Assembly (NCBI GenBank): GCA_949287525.1
Contig: CASEGL010000009.1
Coordinates: 1-52,154, forward strand
Reading direction: 5' to 3'
DNA length: 52,154 bases
From: an uncultured Rikenellaceae bacterium
GTDB lineage: Bacteria > Bacteroidota > Bacteroidia > Bacteroidales > Rikenellaceae
Positions 1 through 7,850 of the stretch are shown in pieces (the first letter of the stretch is position 1; each line of letters opens with the position of its first letter). A program made the position numbers and the translations under genes. The notes under the pieces were generated by a model. It saw only the letters and a program-made list of their open reading frames with translations, made no database searches and had not been told where the DNA came from.

Positions 1-124
1 AGACGCGGGCAACAGCTTCGGGATTCGTTGCATCGCACCCCACGCCCCACACCGTATCGGTCGGATAGACGATCACTCCCCCTTTGCGCAGCACTTCGAC
101 CGCACGTTCTATCGCTTCTTGCAT
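1..124 (-). CDS. tsaC: L-threonylcarbamoyladenylate synthase, N-terminal part (runs off the window)
   Basis: Reading the minus strand from an ATG at 124 gives 41 codons to the window edge, with no stop. The peptide contains GGVIVYPTDTVWGVGCDA, the signature of the Sua5/YciO/YrdC fold at its usual place close to the N-terminus. The family makes threonylcarbamoyl-AMP from threonine, bicarbonate and ATP, the first step of the t6A37 tRNA modification in the cytoplasm. The frame is too short to tell TsaC from a longer Sua5. It is divergent from yebC with about 108 bp between the start codons. The family call rests on a short but very characteristic stretch. Confidence 0.85.
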   Translation of the reverse strand, partial: MQEAIERAVEVLRKGGVIVYPTDTVWGVGCDATNPEAVARV

Positions 125-187
125 GGCTGTCGGATTTGAACTTTCGCAAAATTAGAGCAATTTTTTTTCTTTTTGTAGAAAAGGTTA

Positions 188-195
188 TACTTTTG
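188..195 (+). promoter_or_regulatory. Bacteroidales-type -7 element before yebC
   Basis: TACTTTTG matches the TAnnTTTG -7 consensus of Bacteroidales and lies 37 bp before the yebC ATG. A TTTG at 172-175 is too near to be a normal -33 element, so only the -7 half is supported. Confidence 0.5.
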
Positions 196-232
196 TGTCC
201 TTGAAAAAACGAACTAAAAAGATTGCAATACA

Positions 233-967
233 ATGGGAAGGGCATTTGAATATCGTAAAGCTGCGAAACTCAAGCGCTGGGGACACATGGCGCGTACGTT
301 CACGAAAATCGGAAAAGCGATCGAGGTGGCCGTCAAACAGGCCGGTCCCGATCCCGCCAGCAACATCCGCCTGAGGCTTCTGATTCAGAATGCCAAGTCC
401 GAAAACATGCCGAAAGACAACATCGAACGCGCCATCAAACGTGCCACCTCCAACGAGGTAGGTGACTACAAGGAGATGGTGTACGAGGGATACGGCCCCC
501 ACGGCATCGCCATTCTGGTCGAAACGGCAACGGACAACCCCACCCGTACGGTAGCCAACGTGCGCAGCTACTTCAACAAGATGGGCGGTACGCTGGGCAA
601 CAGCGGCAGCGTAAGCTTCATGTTCGAACACAAAGCCATTTTCAAGACCCCCTATAAGGAAGACATCGATCTGGAACAGCTCGAACTCGATCTGATCGAC
701 TTCGAGGTGGACGAGGTATTCGTCGATGACGAGAACCAGATCAACATCTACGGTCCGTTCGAGTCCTACGGCAACATTCAGGCCTATCTGGAGGATCACG
801 GCATGACCATCACCAGCGGTGAATTCGTCCGCATCCCGACCGATACCAAAGAGGTGACACCGGAGCAGCGCGAATCGATCCACAAACTGATCGACAAGCT
901 GGAGGAGGACGACGACGTGGTCAATGTCTTCCACAACATGAAAGAGGAAGAGAGCGACGAGGAATAG
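233..967 (+). CDS. yebC: YebC/PmpR family translation/transcription factor
   Basis: The 244-residue protein begins MGRAFEYRKAAKLKRWGHMA and continues with FTKIGKAIEVAVKQ and ENMPKDNIERAIKRA, the conserved N-terminal part of the YebC/PmpR family; full family length is about 240-250. Members are cytoplasmic and DNA- or ribosome-associated. Some, such as PmpR, regulate transcription, and recent work links others to relief of ribosome stalling at proline stretches. The C-terminus is very acidic (EEDDDVVNVFHNMKEEESDEE). The start at 233 is the first ATG after the predicted promoter and there is no Shine-Dalgarno sequence, as usual in this phylum. The gene stands alone and is followed by a strong terminator. 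The family is certain; the specific cellular role here is not shown by the sequence. Confidence 0.95.
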   Translation: MGRAFEYRKAAKLKRWGHMARTFTKIGKAIEVAVKQAGPDPASNIRLRLLIQNAKSENMPKDNIERAIKRATSNEVGDYKEMVYEGYGPHGIAILVETATDNPTRTVANVRSYFNKMGGTLGNSGSVSFMFEHKAIFKTPYKEDIDLEQLELDLIDFEVDEVFVDDENQINIYGPFESYGNIQAYLEDHGMTITSGEFVRIPTDTKEVTPEQRESIHKLIDKLEEDDDVVNVFHNMKEEESDEE

Positions 968-988
968 TTTCCGCCGCCCCGACATGCA

Positions 989-1024
989 AGCGGGATGATT
1001 GCGTAGGCAATCATCCCGCTTTTC
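989..1024 (+). terminator. Rho-independent terminator after yebC
   Basis: A perfect 14-bp stem (AGCGGGATGATTGC with its complement, loop GTAG, 989-1020) is followed by a short T run. It lies between the convergent yebC and AraC genes and probably serves yebC; the opposite strand has no T run. Confidence 0.85.
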
Positions 1025-1042
1025 ATTCTGCCTGCACTGTGG

Positions 1043-1891
1043 TCACAGGCACCGCAGGCGAAACTCTTTCGGCGAAAAACCGGTATGTTTCCGAAAAAAA
1101 CGGCTCAAGTAGGACTGGTCCGGAAAATTGCACATCATGGCAATCTCCGCAACGGACAGACGGGGATCATTCAGCAGCACCTTGATCTCTACGGCGAGCT
1201 GTTCGTCGATCAACTGTTTCGGCGTCTTTCCCCGCATGTAGGACGCGATGATCTCATTCAGATAGCGCGGCGTGATGCACAGTTTGTCGGCATAGAATCC
1301 GACCTGATGCTCCTGCATGGCATATTCGTGCAGCAAACCGAAGAACTGATGGCACAACAGTTGTTTGCGGGTATAGGTGCTGCGATCCACCATCCCTTTC
1401 TGCAGCAACGAGTTATAAATCCACAGCAACAGGCTTTGCAGGTAATTGCGCTCCAAATGCTCGCGGCCGATCCGCAATTCGGAGGAAAACATCATGCAAG
1501 CCATATCCATCCACAAACCGACCTGACGCCAGGTTCGGTTCCCCGCAGCGGTTTCGGGATGGTGATAACAGGGCTTTTCGTGCAGATGATTGAAAAAAGC
1601 GGTATCTATCGACGGTACGATCGACAGAAACGTCGCCTTGGGGAACAGCACCATCCGTACCAGAAAGTCATCGGACCGCTCGACCAACTGCAACAGTCCG
1701 CCCGTCAGGAAAATCATCTCGCCCCGACACCGCAATTCAAACTGCTGCACCCCCGTGGACAGCAGCGCCCGCCCTCCGACACACATGACATAGATGCCGC
1801 ACTGGAGGTGGCTCGGAGTCCGCGTGAGTACGGCAAGATCCGTCTCCTCATATCGCATGGTCGAGATTTCGGTGGATAGCAAACTGGTCAT
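1043..1891 (-). CDS. AraC family transcriptional regulator
   Basis: The 282-residue protein has a C-terminal AraC/XylS DNA-binding region (about 185-282) with two helix-turn-helix units: YADKLCITPRYLNEIIASY and, after the linker, SVAEIAMMCNFPDQSYLSRFF, closing with HTGFSPKEFR, the classic family end. The N-terminal 180 residues resemble the cupin-like sensing domain of Bacteroidales AraC proteins but are too divergent to name a ligand. The gene is monocistronic, convergent with yebC. An imperfect -7 element (TATCTTTT, minus strand, 1918-1925) lies upstream. No adjacent enzyme or transporter operon suggests its target, so function beyond DNA binding is unknown. Confidence 0.9.
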   Translation of the reverse strand: MTSLLSTEISTMRYEETDLAVLTRTPSHLQCGIYVMCVGGRALLSTGVQQFELRCRGEMIFLTGGLLQLVERSDDFLVRMVLFPKATFLSIVPSIDTAFFNHLHEKPCYHHPETAAGNRTWRQVGLWMDMACMMFSSELRIGREHLERNYLQSLLLWIYNSLLQKGMVDRSTYTRKQLLCHQFFGLLHEYAMQEHQVGFYADKLCITPRYLNEIIASYMRGKTPKQLIDEQLAVEIKVLLNDPRLSVAEIAMMCNFPDQSYLSRFFRKHTGFSPKEFRLRCL

Positions 1892-2056
1892 GACAGAATC
1901 GTTTTCTCTTCTGAACGTAAAAGATACGGATTTATTCCGAACGAAACCCTGTTTTTACAGAAATTGCCCCAGCATTTTCCGTCACGCCACGCCCCTGCGA
2001 TCCGCCGACCGCCGCAAACGCACTCCATGCAACACATGGGTTTCCCTCTTGCACGA

Positions 2057-2096
2057 AAACCGGCGGGAGGGTTATTGTAAACCCTCCCGCCGGTTT
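2057..2096 (-). terminator. Terminator of the feo operon
   Basis: A 17-bp perfect stem (2057-2073 with 2080-2096) is followed on the minus strand by a TTTTC run. It sits 30 bp past the stop of the small Cys-rich gene, so it most likely ends the feoAB transcript. The rest of 1892-2126 holds only the promoter region of the AraC gene; no further gene is seen. Confidence 0.8.
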
Positions 2097-2126
2097 GCCA
2101 ATTCGCGCAGTTCCCCAACCCGCCTC

Positions 2127-2333
2127 CTATCGCTCGTCAGCCGGGCCGTTGCGGTGACACTCTTCGCGCAATATCCGCGCATGGGAACACTCCTTGCCCA
2201 TGCTGCAGTTATGGCATACATGCCTGAATCCCTTCTCTTTTTTGACAAACGTGCGATACATCCGGACGCCCAGATACACCAGCACCAGCAGGCCGATTGC
2301 ACAAACAACGATCAACTGTATATCCATGGTCAT
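2127..2333 (-). CDS. FeoB-associated Cys-rich membrane protein
   Basis: A 68-residue frame starts MTMDIQ, has one membrane helix at about residues 5-27 (IQLIVVCAIGLLVLVYLGV), a basic stretch, and then a cytosolic Cys-rich tail with CHNCSMGKEC and a further Cys near the end. This layout matches the small FeoB-associated proteins that follow feoB in many Firmicutes and Bacteroidetes and are thought to help ferrous iron passage or act in place of FeoC. Its ATG overlaps the feoB stop codon (ATGA), which points to translational coupling; a second ATG two codons downstream is an alternative start. Metal binding by the cysteines is inferred. Confidence 0.8.
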   Translation of the reverse strand: MTMDIQLIVVCAIGLLVLVYLGVRMYRTFVKKEKGFRHVCHNCSMGKECSHARILREECHRNGPADER

Positions 2334-4693
2334 ATCAGCAATAAAGCGATCCTGTATACGACGAAAGCAATGATCCACGCCACCAGCGTATTGTAAACGA
2401 GCGAGAATGCCGCCCACTTCCAACCGCCGGCCTCCTGTTTGATCGCCACCAAGGTAGCGATGCACGGGAAATAAAGCAGGACGAACACCAGAAAAGCCAG
2501 CGCATTGGCCTGATTGAAATCCGGCATTCCCGTCTGCGGATTCACCTCCTGCAAACGCTGGGAAAGCACCTCGTCCGAATCGCCGGTTCCGGCATACAGC
2601 ACACCCAGCGTACTCACCGTCACCTCTTTGGCCACTGCGCCGGTCAGCAGCGCGACACTCGCCTTCCAGTTCAGCCCCAGCGGCTGTACCAGCGGTTCGG
2701 TGACGTGTCCGATGCGGCCGATATAGGAATCTTCCTGCTGCACGACGGGATCCTCGTGCATCGGAAAGTAACTCAGGAACCAAACCACGATCGATGCGGT
2801 CAGGATCAGGGTTCCCATCTTGCGCAGATACATGGCAGCACGCTCCCACATGTGGCGCAGCACGCTGCGCGAGGTCGGCACACGGTAGGGCGGCAGTTCC
2901 ATCACGAACGGTGTATCGTCCTTGCGGAACATGAAGCGCCGCAACAGTTTGGCGGTCACCACGCCCACGATAATGCCCAGCAGATAGAGTCCGAACAGCA
3001 CGGTGCCGGCATGTTTCGGAAAAAATACGCCGGCAAGCAGCACAAAAACAGGCAGCCGCGCGCTGCACGACATGAACGGATTGACCAGAATGGTAATCAG
3101 CCGGCTGCTGCGGCTCTCAATGGTGCGCGTAGCGATCACGGCCGGCACATTGCAGCCGAACCCCATCACCAGCGGGATGAACGACTTGCCGTGAAGCCCG
3201 ATCTTGTGCATGATCTTGTCCATGATGAACGCCGCGCGCGCCATGTAGCCCGAATCCTCCATCAGCGAAATAAACAAATAGAGGATCAATATGTTGGGCA
3301 GGAAAACGATGACGCCGCCCACACCGCCGATCATGCCGTCCACGATCAGGTCCTTCAGCGGACCTTCGGGCAGAATGGCGCCGACCCACCGGCCGAAAGC
3401 GCCGATGCCCGATTCGATCCACCCCATCGGATAGTTACCCAACACGAAGGTCGCCTCGAACATGACCCACATGATGAAAAAGAAGATCGGGTATCCCCAA
3501 AACTTGTGTGTCACGACAGCGTCTATGCGATTGGATTTCCGCTCCTTGTCATGCCGCCCTGGCACATAGGCCTCCTTCAGGGCGCCGGCAATAAACCCGT
3601 ACTTCTCATCGGCTACGATCGATTCGATGTCCTCGCCCACCTCCTTGCCGATACGGTTGGTCTCGCGGTCTCGCAAAGCAATCCATTCCCGATACCCCTC
3701 GCGTACGGAAAGCAGACGCTCCACTTCGGCATCCCTCTCCAGCAGTTTCAAAGCGAGCCAACGGGTGTGATAATTGCCGAATGCACCGTCTTTCTTGATG
3801 GCCGCCCCCAGTTTGGCAATTGCCTCCTCGATATGCTGGCCGTGTTTGATATGGATATGGTGCTGTTCGTCGGTCTCCTCGGCGCCGCCCCGCTCATACA
3901 GGTCGATCACGGCATCGAACAGGGCATCGATACCCTCGCCCGTCCGCGATACGGTCGGCACCATCGGCACGCCCAGCAGCGTACCCAACAGTTTATAGTC
4001 GAGTTTGGCACCATCCTGTTCGAGTTCGTCGTACATGTTCAGGGCGACGATCATCGGCAGGTTGATGTCGATCAGTTCGGTGGTCAGGTAGAGGTTGCGC
4101 TCCAGATTCGAGGCTGCCACCACGTTGATGACCACGTCGGGCGTCTCGTCGAACAGATGGCGGCGCACACACACCTCCTCCGGCGTGTAGGCCGACAGCG
4201 CATAGGTACCGGGCAGGTCGTAGATGTCGAAGTCATAATCACGGTAGTGCATGTGGCCGCGTTTGATCTCAACCGTTACGCCGCCGTAATTGCCGACATG
4301 CTCGTGGCTGCCGGAAGCGGCATTGAAAAGCGAGGTTTTGCCGCTGTTCGGATTGCCGACCAGCGCGACCCGCACGCGACGGCCGGAACGGTCCACCGCC
4401 TGGCGCAATGTTTCGGCCTGCGACGTACCGTAGGCGATCTCGCCCGAAAGAGCCAGCGCTTCCGCCTCCTGCTCGGTCACCACTTCGATCAGTGCGGCTT
4501 CGCTCCGGCGGAGCGACACTTCGTACTCCATGATCCGGTACTTGATCGGGTCTTTCAGCGGTGCGTTCTGCATCACCTCCACCCGTTTGCCCCGCACGAA
4601 TCCCATCTCCATGATCCGCCGCCGGAAACCGCCGTGTCCCAACACTTTCAGCACGACGGCACTCTGCCCTGTATGTACCTCGGAAAGCCGCAT
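2330..4693 (-). CDS. feoB: Fused FeoA-FeoB ferrous iron transporter
   Basis: The 787-residue protein starts with a FeoA (SH3-like) domain, about residues 1-75 (MRLSEVHTGQSAVVLKVLG, MGFVRGKRVEV), followed by a FeoB GTPase domain: G1 GNPNSGKTS at 113-121, G3 DLPG at 159-162, G4 as NMYD at 219-222. The C-terminal half carries about ten membrane helices with the Gate motifs of FeoB, including FGCNVPAVIATRTIESR and FMSCSARLPVF. FeoB takes up Fe2+ across the inner membrane under reducing conditions, regulated by its G protein and FeoA. The fusion, common in Bacteroidetes, removes the need for a separate feoA. It is followed by an overlapping small Cys-rich gene. A near-consensus -7 element (CACCTTTG, minus strand, 4720-4727) lies 27 bp before the ATG; no Fur box was recognised. 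Confidence 0.97.
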   Translation of the reverse strand: MRLSEVHTGQSAVVLKVLGHGGFRRRIMEMGFVRGKRVEVMQNAPLKDPIKYRIMEYEVSLRRSEAALIEVVTEQEAEALALSGEIAYGTSQAETLRQAVDRSGRRVRVALVGNPNSGKTSLFNAASGSHEHVGNYGGVTVEIKRGHMHYRDYDFDIYDLPGTYALSAYTPEEVCVRRHLFDETPDVVINVVAASNLERNLYLTTELIDINLPMIVALNMYDELEQDGAKLDYKLLGTLLGVPMVPTVSRTGEGIDALFDAVIDLYERGGAEETDEQHHIHIKHGQHIEEAIAKLGAAIKKDGAFGNYHTRWLALKLLERDAEVERLLSVREGYREWIALRDRETNRIGKEVGEDIESIVADEKYGFIAGALKEAYVPGRHDKERKSNRIDAVVTHKFWGYPIFFFIMWVMFEATFVLGNYPMGWIESGIGAFGRWVGAILPEGPLKDLIVDGMIGGVGGVIVFLPNILILYLFISLMEDSGYMARAAFIMDKIMHKIGLHGKSFIPLVMGFGCNVPAVIATRTIESRSSRLITILVNPFMSCSARLPVFVLLAGVFFPKHAGTVLFGLYLLGIIVGVVTAKLLRRFMFRKDDTPFVMELPPYRVPTSRSVLRHMWERAAMYLRKMGTLILTASIVVWFLSYFPMHEDPVVQQEDSYIGRIGHVTEPLVQPLGLNWKASVALLTGAVAKEVTVSTLGVLYAGTGDSDEVLSQRLQEVNPQTGMPDFNQANALAFLVFVLLYFPCIATLVAIKQEAGGWKWAAFSLVYNTLVAWIIAFVVYRIALLLI

Positions 4694-4787
4694 GGTAATC
4701 TACTTGATATTTTGAATGTGCAAAGGTGCGAATTTTTACGGTCAATCGGAATCATCATATCTCGGTAAAATGTACCTGTTCCACCTT

Positions 4788-7712
4788 TTATTTGCTCCCC
4801 ACACGCTCCTGACGGCGGCAAATGGCGGCAAAATCGCAATAGTCGCACGGTTTGCGGTCTTCGCACTGGGTAAAGGGTTGCGTCGGGTCGAACAGACCGG
4901 CCAGCAGTTCCCGCAGCCGTGCCTCGAATAGCTCGGCATGGGGGCCGTAACTCGTCACGCTGTCTCCGTTTTTGATATTGATCAGAGGGGCATAATCGAC
5001 GCTGTGCATCATCCGCACATAATACAGTGAGGGACAAACCTCGTCGCCCGGCAACTGTCCAGTCCGCTGCATGTGACGTACCATGAACGAATACAGGAGC
5101 GTCTGCAGCACGGCGTCGTTACGCTGCTCGGTCTCCGGATCGAAAAGCGCCTCCACGCCGACGAATATTTCGTGCGGGCGGCCGGTTTTGTAGTCCACGA
5201 TGCGGATGCGTCCGTCGGTCAGCAGGTCGATGCGGTCGGCCAATCCCTTGAACGCCACGCTGTGCGTAGTGCCGTCGGCCGCCTCGAACGAAAACGGAGC
5301 CTCCAGCGGCTCTTCCAGTTTCAGTATGGTGAACCCCTGCAGGCGGCTGTCGAACGGCAGCAGGTTGCCGTTGATGTACCGGACAACAATGTCGTACACC
5401 ATCAGCAACTCACCCTCATAGGCATCGTCCGACACCTGTTCGCCGTGGAAATAGACCTCTCCGATGGCCTCGTTCACGCACTGGCGCACCGTTTCGGAAC
5501 CAATCAGCCGCGCAATCGCCTCACCCGGTTCCGGAACTCCCTGCAGCGGCCGGTAGAGCAGCTCCATTGCCTTATGGAGAATCGTACCGAACATGGGCAT
5601 GTCGATCTCCTCGGTCACTTCGTCATCCGGCTTAAAACCGGCCACATAACGGAAATAGAACTTCAGCGGGCAGGCCAGATAGCTGTTCAGCGCGGTCGGA
5701 GAAAAGGTCGCCTCACCGCCGTCCAGATACCTGTCCAGCCGTTCGACCGCCCTGCCGTCTTTGGGAACGGCAACAGGCTCGGCTTCGGAAAAACCGACAT
5801 CGAGACCGACAGCGACCTTGGCAACATCATGGGGCGACTCATAGTCGAGCTGATAGATGTAGCGGCTCGGCTCGCCGCTGCTGTCCTCGTCCGATTTGGA
5901 ACTGTATACCATGGACACCTGTTCGGCACGCTGCAGCAGCCGGTAGAAGTAATAGGCATACACGCCGTCGTGGTGCTGCGGCGTAGGCAGCCCGTAACCG
6001 AGCCGCAGGTTATAGGGGATATAGGACGAGGAGGCCGACGGATTGCCCGGGAAGTTGTCGTCGTTCATGGATAGGATCAGCACATTGCGGAAATCCAGGT
6101 TGCGCGTCTCCAGGATGCCCATCACCTGCACGCCTTGCAGCGGTTCGCCCTCGTAAGGGATCCGCAGGTTCTGCAGCATGCGCCGTGCCAGCGACACGAA
6201 GACCGGCACCTCCAGTTCGACCCCGCAATCCTCCAGCGAATGGTGCAGCTTGCGGAGCGTGTCGGCAATCAATCCGGCATATTCGCGCCTCATGCGCCAC
6301 TCCATGCGTGCGTCCTTGTCGTCCGTTTCGCCGGTCGGAGCGGCTATCTCCGACAGGATGCCGATCACCCAGCCAGTCAGCTGGCGCCAGTCGGCATACT
6401 TGTGGAAAATACTGCCGATCAGTCCCTCCTGCGGCAACTCCGACTCACGGACATAGACACGCGAACGGGCAACGATCCCTGCATTCAGTTCCGCGGCCGC
6501 CTGCGCTTCGCGTTCCATGACGAACGGATGCGTCAGCAGTCCCGTCACGTCGGCATGGTGATAGGCCGTCTCGCCCCGCTTGATGCGGGTATGGGTCTGC
6601 AGACGCAGCAGCCTGTCGGTAAAACTGTAGGCCAGCGTCTGCCGCAGCGGATAGCCCATCGTCACATTGACCGCCTTGATCTCTTCCGGCAGCGCATACA
6701 GGAGCGGCACAAGCAGGCTCTCGTCGGTCAGCACGATAGCGGTCTCCTTGTCCGGCATTTCCGGCCTGCCCGCCTCGGCATTGCGGCGCATCACCCCGCG
6801 CAGGAAATCGGCCGCATACTTGCACTGCAGTGCGCCCGAAGGCACCGACACCGCCTCGATCCGCTTCGGACGGCGGAACGAATCCGTTTCGTTCGCAAAT
6901 CCGACCGGCGCCGGATAGCGCACTTTGTTCTCGCGCATGAACAGCCCTGCCTCCTGATGGGGATCCTTCAAATAGTATTCATCGTAATCCCAGAAGAATT
7001 CCGCCCCGCAGACATCACGCAGATGGTCGAACAGGACTTTCTCGCATTCGGACAGGGCATTGAAACCGACCACGGCAACCCGCCGGCCATCGGCCAGCGA
7101 CACGGTACCCTGCCGGAGCCTGTCGGCCGCCTCGCGGTGCATCATGCCCGTATAGGCCAGCCCCTGCTCCGCCAGCCGCTGCCGGAACTCGTGGTAAATA
7201 CCCGCCAGACTCTGCCAGATGGTCAGGAAATCGCGCTTCTGATCGGAATAGTTCTCCTCGGCGCCGAACGTCTCCCAAAAACGGCGCACCACGGCGCGCT
7301 GCTCCTCGTTGAAATACTGCAAACTGCTGTCGATCGCCTTCAGATCGCTGAGGTTGGCGAACAGCATGTCGGCATCGACACGGTATTTGTCGATCTGATC
7401 GAAATCGCCGAGCAGCATCTCACCCCAAAAATAGAAGGTATCGAACGATTCGGCATGGCGGGCTGCATAGATCTTGTACAGCTCGACCACAGCCCGCACC
7501 CGATCCACCGGCATATAATCGGTTGCCCGGCGCATCAGTTCATCCACCGTGGCGTAGCGGGGTTCCCATACGGGATGCGCTATCAGTTTTCCCAGCTCGT
7601 CGAGCAGGAACACGCGGGTACGGTTGTTGGGTACGACGATCTGAAGGGAGGCTACATCCTTCCCGTAACGGTCGTACAGATAACGAGCGACATTACCCAA
7701 AAAAGTATTCAT
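4788..7712 (-). CDS. addB: AddB-like PD-(D/E)XK nuclease subunit of a RecBCD/AddAB-type complex
   Basis: The frame opens at 7742, but MNTFLGNVARYLYDRYGKD at 7712 is the likelier start (974 residues). The N-terminal region resembles AddB (VVPNNRTRVFLLDEL) without a Walker A lysine, so this helicase-like half is probably inactive. The C-terminus has a RecB-family nuclease: SPTALNSYLACPLKFYFRY, GTILHKAMELLY, IRIVDYKTG with the catalytic D and K, and three more cysteines in PCDYCDFAAIC; with the earlier Cys in ACPLKF these fit the four-cysteine Fe-S staple of AddB nucleases. The protein should act with the divergently encoded AddA-like helicase in processing double-strand breaks for RecA. The start codons are about 138 bp apart. 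The pairing is inferred from position and domain content. Confidence 0.85.
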   Translation of the reverse strand: MNTFLGNVARYLYDRYGKDVASLQIVVPNNRTRVFLLDELGKLIAHPVWEPRYATVDELMRRATDYMPVDRVRAVVELYKIYAARHAESFDTFYFWGEMLLGDFDQIDKYRVDADMLFANLSDLKAIDSSLQYFNEEQRAVVRRFWETFGAEENYSDQKRDFLTIWQSLAGIYHEFRQRLAEQGLAYTGMMHREAADRLRQGTVSLADGRRVAVVGFNALSECEKVLFDHLRDVCGAEFFWDYDEYYLKDPHQEAGLFMRENKVRYPAPVGFANETDSFRRPKRIEAVSVPSGALQCKYAADFLRGVMRRNAEAGRPEMPDKETAIVLTDESLLVPLLYALPEEIKAVNVTMGYPLRQTLAYSFTDRLLRLQTHTRIKRGETAYHHADVTGLLTHPFVMEREAQAAAELNAGIVARSRVYVRESELPQEGLIGSIFHKYADWRQLTGWVIGILSEIAAPTGETDDKDARMEWRMRREYAGLIADTLRKLHHSLEDCGVELEVPVFVSLARRMLQNLRIPYEGEPLQGVQVMGILETRNLDFRNVLILSMNDDNFPGNPSASSSYIPYNLRLGYGLPTPQHHDGVYAYYFYRLLQRAEQVSMVYSSKSDEDSSGEPSRYIYQLDYESPHDVAKVAVGLDVGFSEAEPVAVPKDGRAVERLDRYLDGGEATFSPTALNSYLACPLKFYFRYVAGFKPDDEVTEEIDMPMFGTILHKAMELLYRPLQGVPEPGEAIARLIGSETVRQCVNEAIGEVYFHGEQVSDDAYEGELLMVYDIVVRYINGNLLPFDSRLQGFTILKLEEPLEAPFSFEAADGTTHSVAFKGLADRIDLLTDGRIRIVDYKTGRPHEIFVGVEALFDPETEQRNDAVLQTLLYSFMVRHMQRTGQLPGDEVCPSLYYVRMMHSVDYAPLINIKNGDSVTSYGPHAELFEARLRELLAGLFDPTQPFTQCEDRKPCDYCDFAAICRRQERVGSK

Positions 7713-7850
7713 TTCCGTTCGGTCTACACACGCTCCATTCAACCGGATCGTGACGGACTAAGGTAACGCTTTTCCGTGAAAAACGCAGGCGGTGCGCTGG
7801 CCTTCCGGCGGGAAATCTCTACCTTTATCCGTCCAACAGTACAGCCACCT

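Noticed and set aside
2705..4768. Long open frame of 687 codons antisense to feoB, and similar antisense frames over addB (6135-7766), glnA (15511-17154), the metzincin gene (19576-21429), the second lipoprotein (21408-23141) and lptF/G (40659-42167).
   Set aside because: Each is an open shadow created by high GC at third positions of the true gene; translations are rich in His, Arg, Asp and Val with no family resemblance, and the opposite frame is a clear conserved gene.
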